Shown: positions 51,563-63,800 of the stretch, one piece after another | Layout of the letters: each line of letters starts with the position of its first letter | Position numbering within the stretch: the first letter of the stretch is position 1 | Made by a program: the position numbers and the translations under genes | Notes under the pieces: model-generated | Database searches by the model: none | What the model was told of the DNA's origin: nothing | What the model saw: only the letters and a program-made list of their open reading frames with translations | NCBI RefSeq assembly: GCF_947623445.1 | Contig: NC_135248.1 | Location: 4,526,977 to 4,590,976, forward strand | Origin: Clavelina lepadiformis | Lineage: Eukaryota; Chordata; Ascidiacea; Aplousobranchia; Clavelinidae | Direction: 5' to 3' | DNA: 64,000 nucleotides

Positions 51563-52802
51563 TTAATTTGCTGATCGTTTTAGTCGAGTAGGTACGGAAT
51601 AGCGCCACGGCACAATCTTGCTTTTCCAGTCGACCGTGGAGAAAATCACGCCACACAAGTTGACAAGCAAGTTGAAACTAAATAACATGTGATAAACATC
51701 GACTGTTGGGTCATCATAGTGAATGGCAAAAATCGAAGAAAATATATCTGAAAGCACGCACACAGCTGCGGTTATAGCAGCCCGCTTTACCACAAGCATC
51801 GTCGATTTTGTATCAAAACCTCTTTCGAGCCTTTTGCGACGCTGAACGCACAACGGGTAAATGAAAGTGTACAGAAGCAAAACTTGAAACGTGGTTGTAG
51901 ACGCAGCTAAGAAAATCCACTTAATTTTGTCTGTTTCTGAATTTGAATTCATTGCATTGCATCCTTTTGGTGTGGTGACATACGGCGATGTGATGAGAAA
52001 AATGGTTAAGTTACTGATTACTAAAACGCAAAGAAACGCCAGAGTGGTCCAGTTAACAACTTTTGCTACTTTGTTAACCACTTTCGTTAAAACTTTGTTT
52101 GAGTAGAACGACCAGTAAACCCGTAACCACAAAGCAATATAGACTGCGGCAAGCGCCAAAACATAAAACACAAACAAAATTCGAAGATAAATGGCACAAA
52201 AAGGTTCAACGACTGGAGCTATCAGTGGTATTTGGACACCGATGTAGATTAAGACGAAAACTGCAGCAATGAGTGTCATCAAGTTAATCATCGATGCTCT
52301 CCATTTCTTTTTACTCTTGTTTTGTGAAGCTAAGTATTGAAATAAATATTTTGTTATTAAATAGTAAGGCAAAATAAGCAAAACAATAAATTCATCATCA
52401 TCAATTCATTCATATATCAATTATAACTATACACATGAATTGTTTAAATTATAGAAATAAACGATACTTTCGTTAACGATCAGGTATCGTTATCATTGGA
52501 ATCAGGTAATGAAAAAATTGTGCCTAAAATACATGCAAGTCATATGTGTAAAACACAGACGTCGACACCGGTCTTTCAAAGTATGGGTTTTACAAACCTA
52601 AACAACCGACCATGAGTTTCCTGGTAAAACCAAAATATGATAACGCGATGATGATATATGACGTCATTGCCAGCCCGAGGAAACTGAATGACAATGAGAC
52701 TATTCTGAGTGTCATTATTGCATCGCCATCGGAAACAAACGTCGTCGTTTGAGTTGCGTTTAAGAAAGTCTCATTGGTGATGTTTGCTGCATTGATTTTC
52801 AT
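51563..52802 (-). CDS. 7TM receptor-like protein, paralogue G
   Basis: Exons 52598-52802 and 51563-52329 (323 aa), phase-1 intron of 268 nt. N-terminus MKINAANITNET has NIT, NET and NAT sequons and is nearly identical to the inner part of F. Exon 2: VEPFCAIY, LWLRVYWSFY, TTPKGC, YPLCVQRRKRLERGFD, VKRAAITAAVCVLSDI, TVDWKSKIVPWRY at the end. Compared with F, the TM2-TM3 and TM7 parts differ more than the TM5-TM6 part. Flanks upstream are also shared with F, so the pair came from a segmental duplication of about 5-6 kb spacing. Confidence 0.8.
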
Positions 52803-53654
52803 GGTTCTAGATCACTGGATGTAGTATTTCGGCAAAACTGTTATTTCAGTCTCAAAAATACCAACAGAAAATAGGCAGAATTTATAAATAATTTGTGAAA
52901 ATAAGTGTCTAATGTACAAAAAGAGTGTTTATGACCTGTTACAATACAAAACAAGAAGTAAAACTAACCCTTCTTTTGTAAAGTGGCAAACACATGGCTA
53001 TGATCACATGATAAAGTAAACTTGCATTTTTATTTCTTCTTCTAAATTTCGGTTATCAAAACTAATAACTGTAACATAGCATAAACCATATTAGGTTATT
53101 AGGCAATATTATTTCATTACTTTCTTAAAACTTTTGTACTCTAGACTTTAGCTGATGGTCATAAACTGCCCAATAATGGTTAATAACTGATAATAACTTA
53201 ACGTAAGTAAAGAGCAGTTGTGTCTCCCATAACACTTTTACATTCTTGTAAATTTAGCTGTGATTTGTGGTGTCGTGTTGTCATGTTACCATGTGTACCA
53301 CAGATCAAATGCCTTAAGTTGCTTGCCGTACTTAACTTTAATGCCTCGACTGACTGTGGTTTTATTTTGTGAATTTCCCAATATTTATATGCTTTTAGAC
53401 TTTCTATGTTGTGTTTGCAATTTGTTTAAAAATAGCACGACAAAAAAAATACAGAAATCGACACTTGTCTGTCGGGGGCCAAGTCCCAAAAAGTGGAAAC
53501 GTGAGATGTTTCAGCAACAAAAATTCGTTGAGTGAGATTCATGAGGTTTTTTGCAATTCACAATAACACACATTTTTTCACATATTTTTTTCACACATTC
53601 ACAAGATAGCACTTCTTATTGAAACATATACGTGCATACAATACTATATTCAGT

Positions 53655-53765
53655 ACAAGTGTGTATATATAGATATACCTATACTTTACTTAGATACAAG
53701 TATACCTATACACAGATATATATACTATACAGTACATATATGTATATACACAAAAATCTATAGGT
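53655..53765. repeat. TA-rich low-complexity repeat
   Basis: Irregular TATATA, TATACCTATA and ACAGTATAT words. No coding signal. Confidence 0.7.
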
Positions 53766-53851
53766 ATGCAGAAATCTTTATTTTGAATCCATTCTCAACA
53801 CCAGTTAAGATAGCTCTCATGTAATTCAAAGATGCGATTAAAGTTTTGCAT

Positions 53852-53985
53852 TTATAATTTTTTATAATACCGTACAAGCATTAAAACAGTTCCAAGTTGT
53901 ATCTGCAAGCACGCTCCGTAGACAATCTGTTTTGTCTTTTGCAAGTTTGACCTTTGAACTCCAGACGGCTGATCTTGCGTATTGT
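53852..53985 (-). pseudogene. 7TM receptor-like fragment, paralogue H (start of exon 2)
   Basis: After an acceptor (CAGATCTAG) the phase-1 frame gives SNLQKTKQIVYGACLQIQLG, which matches the exon-2 start of paralogues D and E (SKSSHIVYGLMLS), and then stops (TAA at 53852-53854) inside TM2. Neither exon 1 nor TM3-TM7 was found nearby. The conserved intron phase supports true kinship. It marks the right edge of the array. Confidence 0.55.
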
Positions 53986-56900
53986 CTAGATCTGGACCAA
54001 CATTATTTCAAGAATAACGATTTTATACCAATAGGGTACGTATATCACGTAGCATTATATGCAAGCCAGACACACTGAAATAACAATGCTGTAACGTCGA
54101 GTTATATAACTCCAAATGACGTAATAAAAGTCATATAGTAAAGCTTCAGGATAACCTGATTTCTTTGTTCCTAATCTAAAATCTCATTTTTGCAAAGTTT
54201 TATCGTATTGAGTTTGAAACACATGCATTTTATGTCATATATGACATGTTATACAGGCCTACAAAACTACGAAATAAATTCCTTTAACATTTATTACTTA
54301 TTATGACTGCTTCACTGCTGCATTTTGTATGAGCGTATAAACAGTTAAGAAACTAAAACGACGTCAATTTTATTTATTTTTTTTCGATAGAAATGCAAAA
54401 GAGAAAAATAAGGTTGTGCACATTGCGATGTGCATAATGTACATTGTGACGTTTGGGCTTCAACGACGGAGTCTGGTAAAGCAACCAAGTCAATAGCTTA
54501 AAATACAACAACGCATTTTGCAGATGACCGAATTCTTTCTTATCGTAATAAACCTGGGCGCGTTGCTCGTCTGATGATAGAAAAATATGCTAATCCTGTA
54601 GTTAAGCAAAATAAAGAAAGCCGACTCACTATGTCCTAAACAAATCTTTTTAAATTAAAATTCTCGTAAAAGTTGACAGCATTAGAGCAAAAGTTCACAT
54701 AAGCAATAACGAATACAAAAGGGTAGCGTTATAACTTATAACATCAATTGTAGTAATAAAGTTCGGCATACGACACAAAACTGAAATTTATGATAAAACT
54801 GAAATTTACAATCTAGACATCATATACGCTTGATTGCTTATAAAATCATAGCGATACTAAGTTATAAAAAGATAGAATATTTCCTTTCTTGACATCATGC
54901 ATTATTACAGCAAACTACTGTAGCACGATAAAGCGAAGTCTTTTGTGTTTGACCCAAAGCCCCGGGTTTTCTATAAACTTATAGTCTCGCCAAACAGAAA
55001 ATCACGAGATTGATTAATCGATTCAAGTTTTAATGTTGCATAACAGTGACATCTGTGTATCTTTTATATTGAGTATGAAGTTGCTATTGCAAATGCAAAC
55101 AAAACTTTTGTTTATATTTCTACACATTTGACTTTTGATGTTCTCCAGACCGCAGTTATTGACTTGTTTGCGTATCGTCTAATGGTGTAAGGTTATTATT
55201 TTAAGGGGTTTAGTTTGGAACATTTATGTTGTTAATCGTTGCACGGTCTAGACTCTGTATCCAAGCTATGTAACTTTATGTTGTGTAAGGGAAGGCTAAA
55301 TATAATGTGGTACTGTATACCCTATTTCTATTTGCTGTTATGTTCTCTTTTTACAGTAAGATATGAGTTTAGGACCTCAAAGCAATGTGACAAATTTACA
55401 AAATTAAAAGTTTCGATTTTGACAGAAATCTCTAAGTCGTGTGTTGGTTAACAATAAAGTGGCACAAATTTTGTTTGTAAATGAGCGGTAACTGCAAAAT
55501 AGAAAGAAAGGATCACTCTAAACATATCGTGACATGAGCAAGGTTCACTCACTGCGATCGTGATGTAGGCCTATCGCACGTTAAAGTGTCAGTAATACAC
55601 ATCTGATGGTCGTCCTGGAAAGTAAAAATTTACATAAACTTATATCACGAACAATGGACTAACAAAGCGTGGTGCACCATTTTGGACTTTCTTTTACTCA
55701 TGCTGCAGAAGCTCCAAGCTTCCCGTTAACGGTAGATTTACCACTGTGCAAAACTTTTAAAAATCTTTTGACTTCTCCTCGTAGAAACTAATGCAAATAT
55801 TGTCGGATCAAACAGTTCACATTTGGTAGTAGAATGAGTTTTGCCAGAAATGGCATCACTTTCAGTGTATAAGAGAACCTGTAAGGTGTAAATAAACAGC
55901 AACAAAGCTACTCAACTGCTGTGATATAAATAAAAAATAGCATCTATGACGTAACCCGTAACGTGTCTACCAGAGAACGTAAACCTCACACAAACGATAA
56001 AAAACGAGACTGCAAAGGTAAAAAATTAAAAAAGTAAAACATACAACTTTAATAAATATTTTCTAAGTAATACATCGAAAAAAAATGATGCCTTTGGTTG
56101 TATAGTAAGACAAAGCGTGAAATTATAGTTACTTATGGACTGCAGTTCAGTGTAAAGTTTATACTATAATATAAACTACACTATACCCGGTGATAACTAT
56201 AAATCATGTTATTATCGGGCAGCAGGACTGGATAATTATCTCAAGCATGTAGAGATTTATTTTATTTTGGAAAGTGGAGTGACACTTATATTGATGTCGA
56301 ATGTCACTGTATTAAAACGTGCGTTTTCAGGCCGTTTTGAATATGGCGTCCCCATGTGTATGTTCTATCCTGCAGAAAAGCTGTATTTATTCACAACCTT
56401 ACCGCCTATCTAACACAACAGACCGCGTGACCTCCATACAGTGAAATAGCCACTTCGTAGCGCTTAATAAGCAGTGCAACAGGAGTTTACTGACTATGAT
56501 AGGGAACCTTGGCAACGGTCTTAGGCACTTCAAACCTGGACAGCAAACAAGCTTGTACAATTACCGAAGGAGTTTCGTTTACTTTAACAAGGCGCTCAGC
56601 ATCGAACACTAGTAGGCACTACAGAGTTGCATTAGTTTCTTTCCACACATTAAAGTATAAGCAGAGAATACATACAGGGTTCGCACGTTTAAATAATTCG
56701 CATTTACCAAGTTATCCTGGAACACAGGGTAGTTTTCATACATTAGCAGGATAAATAGCTTAAAACTGTAAACTAAAGCATTGTAATGTCTTTTACTTTG
56801 CCATGGCAACATATTATATTCGGTTTTGTATTTATTGAGACTTTGTTATTTGCTTATGGAATTGTGTTCTTGGGAACGTTGAATTATGACATTTTAAAAT

Positions 56901-58692
56901 ATAATTTTTATTGTCATGCTTTTTTTGCACCTGAAGGCCACAGAATAGGGATTCTGATCCCTAGGATGGTGCTTCTTTTGGTGGTTTTTATTTTAACCAT
57001 CAATGTGCACATCAGCAATCCCTATATCATCTCTATTTGTTTCGATTTAACTATTGATTTTCTGTGATGTTGTTATGGTGTGTGAAAGTTTTTTGCTTTA
57101 CTTTAGTTACTACGTAATATTTTTGTCAATGTAAGCATTTATTGGGTTTGGTGGCTGTGCTCTCATCATTATAGCACAACTGTGCAATTAACACCTTGCG
57201 CGTTGTAAGCTTTCGGGGTTTGCCATATTTTCCCGTTCGTTGATTGTCTGTGAGCATCTTTTCGTGTTGTTTTGCTGTAACAAATTTATCAGCTCCCCAC
57301 AGTCAATGGCGAACAATATAATAAATAAATAAATAAAATGGCAATGAGGAGTTTCAAACAACTGATCTCATCATTTAGAACAGGTAAATCACTTCCAAAC
57401 TCATCACTTCCCACTTTATTGCGTCACTATGGAATTGTGGTTATAGATACCACTCATAAAAGTGGTAAAACCTTTTTATCACTGGTTAGTCATAGAATGA
57501 AAGAGAGAAAATGGTTATGCTCGAGTGATTTTGAACCAGTGGGTCGGCAAGATGAAACTTTTTTCTACAATCCAGAAGAAGAAACCCCCTCTCTCTCTCT
57601 CTTATTCTAACGGTGATAAAAAGACTCTATCTGTAAAAGTGTTGTAATGAGAGACCGGCAGGAAACACCACAATCAAGTAAAAAAGATAAACATGGCGAT
57701 GTTACACTACACATTGACGTTGTAATACGTATAATAACTTCAGTGTCCTATTAAAGGTTGATCAGCGGATAAGCATAAACTAGCAAGTTATTGTGGAAGT
57801 TCTTCGTTACGCTTCCTAGTATGCGGCGGTTTACTCTATAACTTTAACACTAAAGCGAACTTCCAAATAACAACGGGTTGCCTGAAGCTGCAAACCAACA
57901 GAGAAAGTGGATAATTTCGGAAGAAAATAGTATCAAGCTTGTTTTCGCTTCACAACCATTCTTGCAGTTACTTATAGCTCACTTTCAATTTTTTTACTTT
58001 TTGCTGTTCTTAGCAGTGGCGGACGAAAAGTTTTCAGGAATTTTGTAACACAGAAGCAGTAAATAGCTACTTGATAAAATGCGTAACAAAACAAAAATTT
58101 TCATCGTCGTTCGTTTGATTCAAACAAGCAGACGAATATATATTACAGCAAAGCGACCCTTCAGGCGTTGTACTTCAAACACCTTCGACATATACGCACA
58201 ACTTGTTTTATTATCGAGAGAGTTTATTATCACAAAGCAAAGCGTAAAATACTTAAGTAGGCCTACATGGAAATAAGGACACAAAATTATGGAACAGGAA
58301 TAAACTAAATTATTGGCGGCAATAAACCCAGCTTATGTACAAGAAAACATTTTAATAAAAATTGAATTTTCAAAAATAAAACCGTTAGAAATATTTTGTA
58401 CCTCAAACTCATTAAAAGATAACTTAATATAACTATATATATAAATAATCCTATAGCCTAAAAATCAGTCTTATCTTAAAGGGGAAAAGCATCAAATTAC
58501 CGAAAAGTCAAATGTCAAATACTTGCAGAGAAGATTACTAAAGATTTATATCCTAAAGTCAACGATAGCTTCGGGCATTGCCAGTTGACTCATAACAGAA
58601 TTATTTCTTTGAGTTATTTGTCACGCCTCAGACAAATCAGCTAAGTAGAACTTAGGAAATGTCACATGTTTTTTTTGTTCGAACTAAACAAG
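53986..58692. other. Intergenic, weak exon candidates only
   Basis: Candidate plus-strand exons at 54391-54475 and 54524-54639 are listed separately. Frames at 56509-56754 and 57338-57610 have no known domain; the latter follows an (AATA)n tract. A possible terminal exon follows the acceptor TCTCTTTTTACAG at 55356, ending TAA at 55449-55451, with no upstream partner. Confidence 0.4.
54391..54639 (+). other. Possible two-exon gene end
   Basis: A strong acceptor (TTTTTTTTCGATAG) opens a stretch 54391-54475, NAKEKNKVVHIAMC... to LQRRSL, ending at a GTAAAG donor. A second acceptor (GCATTTTGCAG) at 54523 opens either MTEFFLIVINLGALLV (in phase) or a longer frame ending KQNKESRLTMS (one base out of phase). 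The phase conflict lowers belief in the longer frame. No similarity is recognised. Confidence 0.25.
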
Positions 58693-60816
58693 CTAATGTT
58701 TTAAGCTAATGTTTGAAAGTAATTGGTAAACATGTTCAAATTCTTCGATTTTTTCCAGGTTATTACAGCGATTTCCAACACAGCAAAAATGACAAGTTGA
58801 ATCCTACATATCAAAAAATTTTGATTATACAATAGTATTATATAACAGAACAATTTTTTGTTGGTAGCCTATAACTTGTACCATATTTGTTTGTTGATAA
58901 AGGTACTTTATGAAATACACTGCTTGTAAAGTTGTAATGGTACCTGCAGGGCATACGTTCACAATAAATAAAAATGTTACTTTAGAAACTTTAGAACAAA
59001 AAGAATTAATCTATCAAGATTTGCAAAAAAATTGTCTCATTGTGACAGTAAATTCTTTTTGCCCCGCTATTTATAATTTATTATGGTTTGCTTATTATAA
59101 ATTAAATTTATTACATATATCCATGAAATACAATTAGTACGTCTTATTAAACTGTAGAAAAGTATGTATTACGATGAAGAATTCATTAAAAAAAATCCAT
59201 TAAATTTAATACATTTTGTTGATTATGCAGTAAAATAATTTCCTTTTAAAAAAAATTTTACATTGCGTACATTTTATATTTCACATTGTGGATTTAACAA
59301 GTTTAGTTTGAAAGTAATCCACTTACTTCCGTGCGAAAGTTTTTGCAAAATCGCAAATTATGGCCTTCCAGCTTACTACACGTTTCTGCCTCAACACAAG
59401 CTTTTTCTATAGTTGTCGATCCTTTGTTGATGCTGAACGTGGTGATGCACATTTCCTATGTAAAAATGTTATCGTAAACGATACATAAGCAATGGTAGAA
59501 GGTTATTGTATTTTTGGCTGTCCAAGTGCTTTTTTAAGCCTAAAAGTTTCCAGTGCAATTTTATCATTAGTTAATGTCACTGCATGTATTTTGACTATAT
59601 AACAGAGTCATAAGCAAGTCATCAAACTCGAGCCGCAAGTCAAGTCATTTACCTTTTAAAACTCAAGCCAAGTCCAATCTTTTGGTATAATTGACTCGAG
59701 TCATTTGGTGAATAAAACTCGAGTCAAGAAACGTTTAAGATTATTACAAAATTTGCGTCATTTAGTTGCCCCGCACGCGTTCGTAGACAAATAAAATCAT
59801 TTTAAGTTACACCTTAATGTATTTAGACCAAGAAATAGAGATTTGTTTTATCTGCTGAAACGTACTACAAACAAACCGACTAGAGTCATTTCAAATATTG
59901 GCTCGAGTCAAGTCAAATCATTTTACGCACTTTTTTAGAAAGAGACTCGAGTTAAGTAAAGTCTTGGCAAAAAGTGACTCGACATCACGACTCTGCTACA
60001 TAACAAAATTTTTAACTGTTTAAAACGTTAGATAGTGATAATATTACTGCACATAACATAACTTTTTGAGATGAGCGGAAAGCAATAATTTACCAGGGGG
60101 ATATTTACCTCTTTGTTAGAGCAGGTTTGGATTTTGTATTCGCCGTTTCGACCACCGTAACATACTTCAGTTTTGTTTGGGAACTGCCAAAATTTTTCGT
60201 TACCTTTAACATACCACAAATACATATAATTTGACGTGAGATTACTGTATAGGAACACAACATTATGCAGGTTTTGCACGTTTTATTTATCTCCGTGAAG
60301 TCTTGCATGTTGAAAGAGAGCGGTTGAAAACAAAATATTTATATAGATCATTAGCAATTATATTTGCTCGCTGTGTACATTAAAATGGTGGCCGACAGGA
60401 AAAACTTTACAACTTATTCCATATAGGTTTGTTTAACACCATTTAAACAATGATATACGCATAATAACAGTATTCGAAACAAGTACAGAATACAGTAAAC
60501 AGTACAGCAAACTATAGAAAACTACAGTAAACTACAGTAAACTATAGAAGTTAAAATTACAGTCACAGTTTGCGAAATGTGATGTTAACGTTTACTACAG
60601 TATAAGATTTGGAAACTTAATAAATCGATTACCGATCGATCGTGCTTTGCATTATACCAACAGAAACAACAAACATTGTAGATTTGTCAAGATTTAAACA
60701 ATTTAAAATCGCACAAAAACATCGTACTTACTTGTACTTTGTTTGGTCTCAGTTATAACAGTGCAAAGAAAAACCATAATCCAACAAAAGCAATTGATCT
60801 GTGGAGACCACGTCAT
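58693..60816 (-). CDS. Secreted Ly6/uPAR (three-finger fold) domain protein
   Basis: Four exons, joined in phase: 60728-60816, 60109-60244, 59327-59455, 58693-58803 (about 154 aa). Exon 1 encodes a signal peptide (MTWSPQ...FCWIMVFLCTV). Exons 2-4 carry one LU domain: VCYGG, then TC-x6-C, C-x16-C-x5-C, and the terminal CCVGNRCNN. The second cysteine of the usual CYxC start is Gly here, and an extra Cys (STCHF) precedes the CC pair. Sequons NLT and NKT lie before the domain. After the last Cys the tail (NLEKIEEF...) is hydrophilic, so no GPI anchor is predicted. The exon-1 donor must be GTACGA rather than the stronger GTAAGT four bases upstream to keep phase. Fold family is likely; function unknown. 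Confidence 0.6.
59600..59997. repeat. Cluster of GACTCGAGTCAAGTC-type repeats
   Basis: At least eight irregular copies of ACTCGAGTCA and AAGTCAAGTC words, several palindromic at CTCGAG, spread over about 400 nt inside the second intron of the Ly6/uPAR-like gene. Middle part 59730-59880 is free of them. Confidence 0.8.
60484..60548. repeat. ACTACAGTAAAC tandem-like repeat
   Basis: About six diverged copies of ACAGTAAACT in a row, in the first intron of the Ly6/uPAR-like gene. Confidence 0.7.
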
Positions 60817-63800
60817 TCTTGCTTTCTTTCAAATGAGTTGTCCTTTTCCCAACCGTGCAAACTATAACATTATGAGCTACCCTGTCTCATGAAAATACAA
60901 ATAACTTAACTGAAAGTTAGAAAAAGTTGCTTAAAAGGTTATATGGTGGTTTATCTTTGTAAACCTTAACATGAGAATGTTATCCGTGGTAAATAAAAGC
61001 GGCGTCTTTTAATCTTTTGACAGATTCGTCAGAAGAAATGTCATCACCCGAGGCACATACATTATACATACATGTATACGTTGGCTTCCTACGTATCGTA
61101 TAAACACGTCTATTTGGTAGGCCTAAACACAAGATTAGACTATTACCAAACAACTCTATACTGCTTTGTATGACAGGCGTATTCCTTCCTTAACTTGTAC
61201 TTTAACTAGAAAAACTTTATCTACATAAGGCTCCTGTATACCCCGAAACAAATTACACGCTTGAGACTGTTGGGGGACATGGAAACGACTTTAAAACCCT
61301 TTTGTGTCCTGACATACCTATGGCGTGAGATAAATAAACAAAACGAGAAAATATGACAACGAGTGTATATAAATCTCGATCGGTTTGTTTCTGCAAACAA
61401 TATCGCCTTAATTATCGGACTTACAAAGAAGATATAGCTTATTAGTAGTACAAATAAACAGCTGTGCCTTGGGCACAATTATAATCGCGCTATCTTCATT
61501 CCCCTTTTGCTTGTGACTTAATCAGTTAATTACAGTAGAAGGTTAAGCTTTGCTTTGCAAACTTTAAGGAGAAAATGACCCTTCGTGTTTGTATTAATTT
61601 CCATGTTCAATTATAGGCTATTAGGCTATATAATTTTCCTTTATGTACTTAGCCCGCACGTGATGCAGTTATAATTCATATGTCGCCCTACTAATTATGT
61701 ATTATGTGAAGATTACGTTTGCAGAGTTAGTTCGGTATAATTTAAAGATAAAAAATTCTTCAAAAGTACATCTTATTGCAAATTTTTCAAATTAAAAGAT
61801 TCAAAATTCATTTAACTTTTAGTAAGTCGCTTTTTTCAAGCCCTAAACCGAAAATGATTAAATTTATTTATAGATTTGTTTAAATCAATGACATAAAAAA
61901 TTTGTGGCATACATAATGCGTATAATTATAATTTGGATTAGATATCCGAGTCGTAATAAAAACAAATATACGACAAGCGACACTTACAAGCTTCACACCG
62001 GGAGTATATAAATATTATAGTAAAACCAACTACAATTACACTTTCCTCCAATTCGGGGATAATTGCATATTCGGTTGAACAGCAAGCGCATAACTGCTGC
62101 TGGGTGAGGCGACCGGTCAGAAAGTTTAGAAAAATGCTAAAGCTTAAACTTATTGCACGGAAAATCGCAAAAAAACGACCAACATCTTCGTGGAGCCAGT
62201 GGATAAAAATATTGATAGAGATGACGAGAAGAAGCACTGTATAGCAACAAATTGCTCAAAATGATTCGAGAAATTGAAGAAATATAAAAATTAATTTTGT
62301 CGTTTGAATGTTTTGAATTGTGGTTTTTAACCGTTGGATAAGTTTATGCTGGTTGAAAAATTAATGCAAATCTACAATAAAGCGGTCCGTGTTTGCAAAG
62401 GCGGTAATTCTGGGTAAGATTTATGTAATGTACTTCAGTATTTTTACCGTATTTGCTATATCATGAGGGTCAACCGTACTGCTCCATGATTTTAAACATG
62501 GTAACATTAATATTGCAACTTTTTTAATAACTTTTACTCTCATTCTTTTTGTATGTTTCAGTGCTACATGGCAAAATCTCTTTTTTTTTGCTAAAACGTT
62601 GATGCAAGGCGATGGCAATTACCATATCAGATGGCCGGAAGCTCTTCACGTTTTGTGATCATGGAAGATCGATCAAAGAAGTCATGATGCAAACTTGAAA
62701 AGTTTTTAAATTGCGACAGCATAGCATTTCACTTATCTGTGCCACGACAGAAAGACAAATAAGTCTGCAGAAAAGTATTTCTTTTTGCATCGCATCAATC
62801 ATCATCAAAACATCAATCGCTAGTGTTAGAACATGAGTACCGAAATTTAATTCATTTGTTTAACATTGTGACACACAGCATTTATAATAATTTCTGTATA
62901 TAACGATTACAATGCGAGATATGACCATCTGAAGACGTATTTGAAGCTCTCCGACTTTGTGACTTGCGTATGTATAATGTTGTGTGTATGTTTTTGACTA
63001 AATCACACGTACGGTCATGCCGGTTGCCATACTATCATACCACACTGTCTGCCGGCAGGTAGGAGCTACATGTGACGACACCATACTGTAAATGATTTTA
63101 ATGATTTAATTGATAATAATTTATTGGCATGATTTTAATCTATCAGCTTGGGAAATCTTTTTTCAATGGATTTGTATCAGTCGAGTTCCTAAATATTGGT
63201 TTTCAAATTTCATGATTGACTGCTAAAGCATTCATGGAAATATCAGCAAGGTATTTTACTGTAGTAAAAGTTTTAGATATTTTCTATGTGTAAAGATAAT
63301 GTAATGACCCTTTTCGCTTATGAATATATTGTTTTAAACAGAAGAGTTTGTCAGAAATATAAACCACACGCACTAACACCACTTTTTTGTCACAATTGTT
63401 TGTCATATTTAAGTTGATATGGTCATCTGTAGTGCATAAAAGAATCTAATAACAAGGTTTGGGTGCTTAAAACTTACTACTAGGTCAAATATTTCTCACA
63501 TACGCTTCAAGCGACACGGCATGTAATTGTAATGTAAACATACGACTCAAGTGCACGAAAAATGCATACTGAGTATATGTCCAGGTATCGAAAAAGATAA
63601 CACACGCCGTCGCGTCCTACCTTTTCAGTTCTGGATAAGGTGAAATGCGAAAAACGGTTTTTCGCGGTACCAAGTGACGCGCTAAACTCTGCTTGATTTG
63701 ACTAAACTTCATACCCAATTCAACCTAAAATGTTACAAGCGAGCGTCAAAAATGGCGGCATGCGCCAGAGTACATTTTCTGGAATGTTGAATCGTGACCT

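Noticed and set aside
61980-62237. Minus-strand hydrophobic frame loosely similar to TM2-TM3 of the receptor family
   Set aside because: It lacks the PFC and LWxRV motifs and an acceptor, and another frame over the same bases is equally open.
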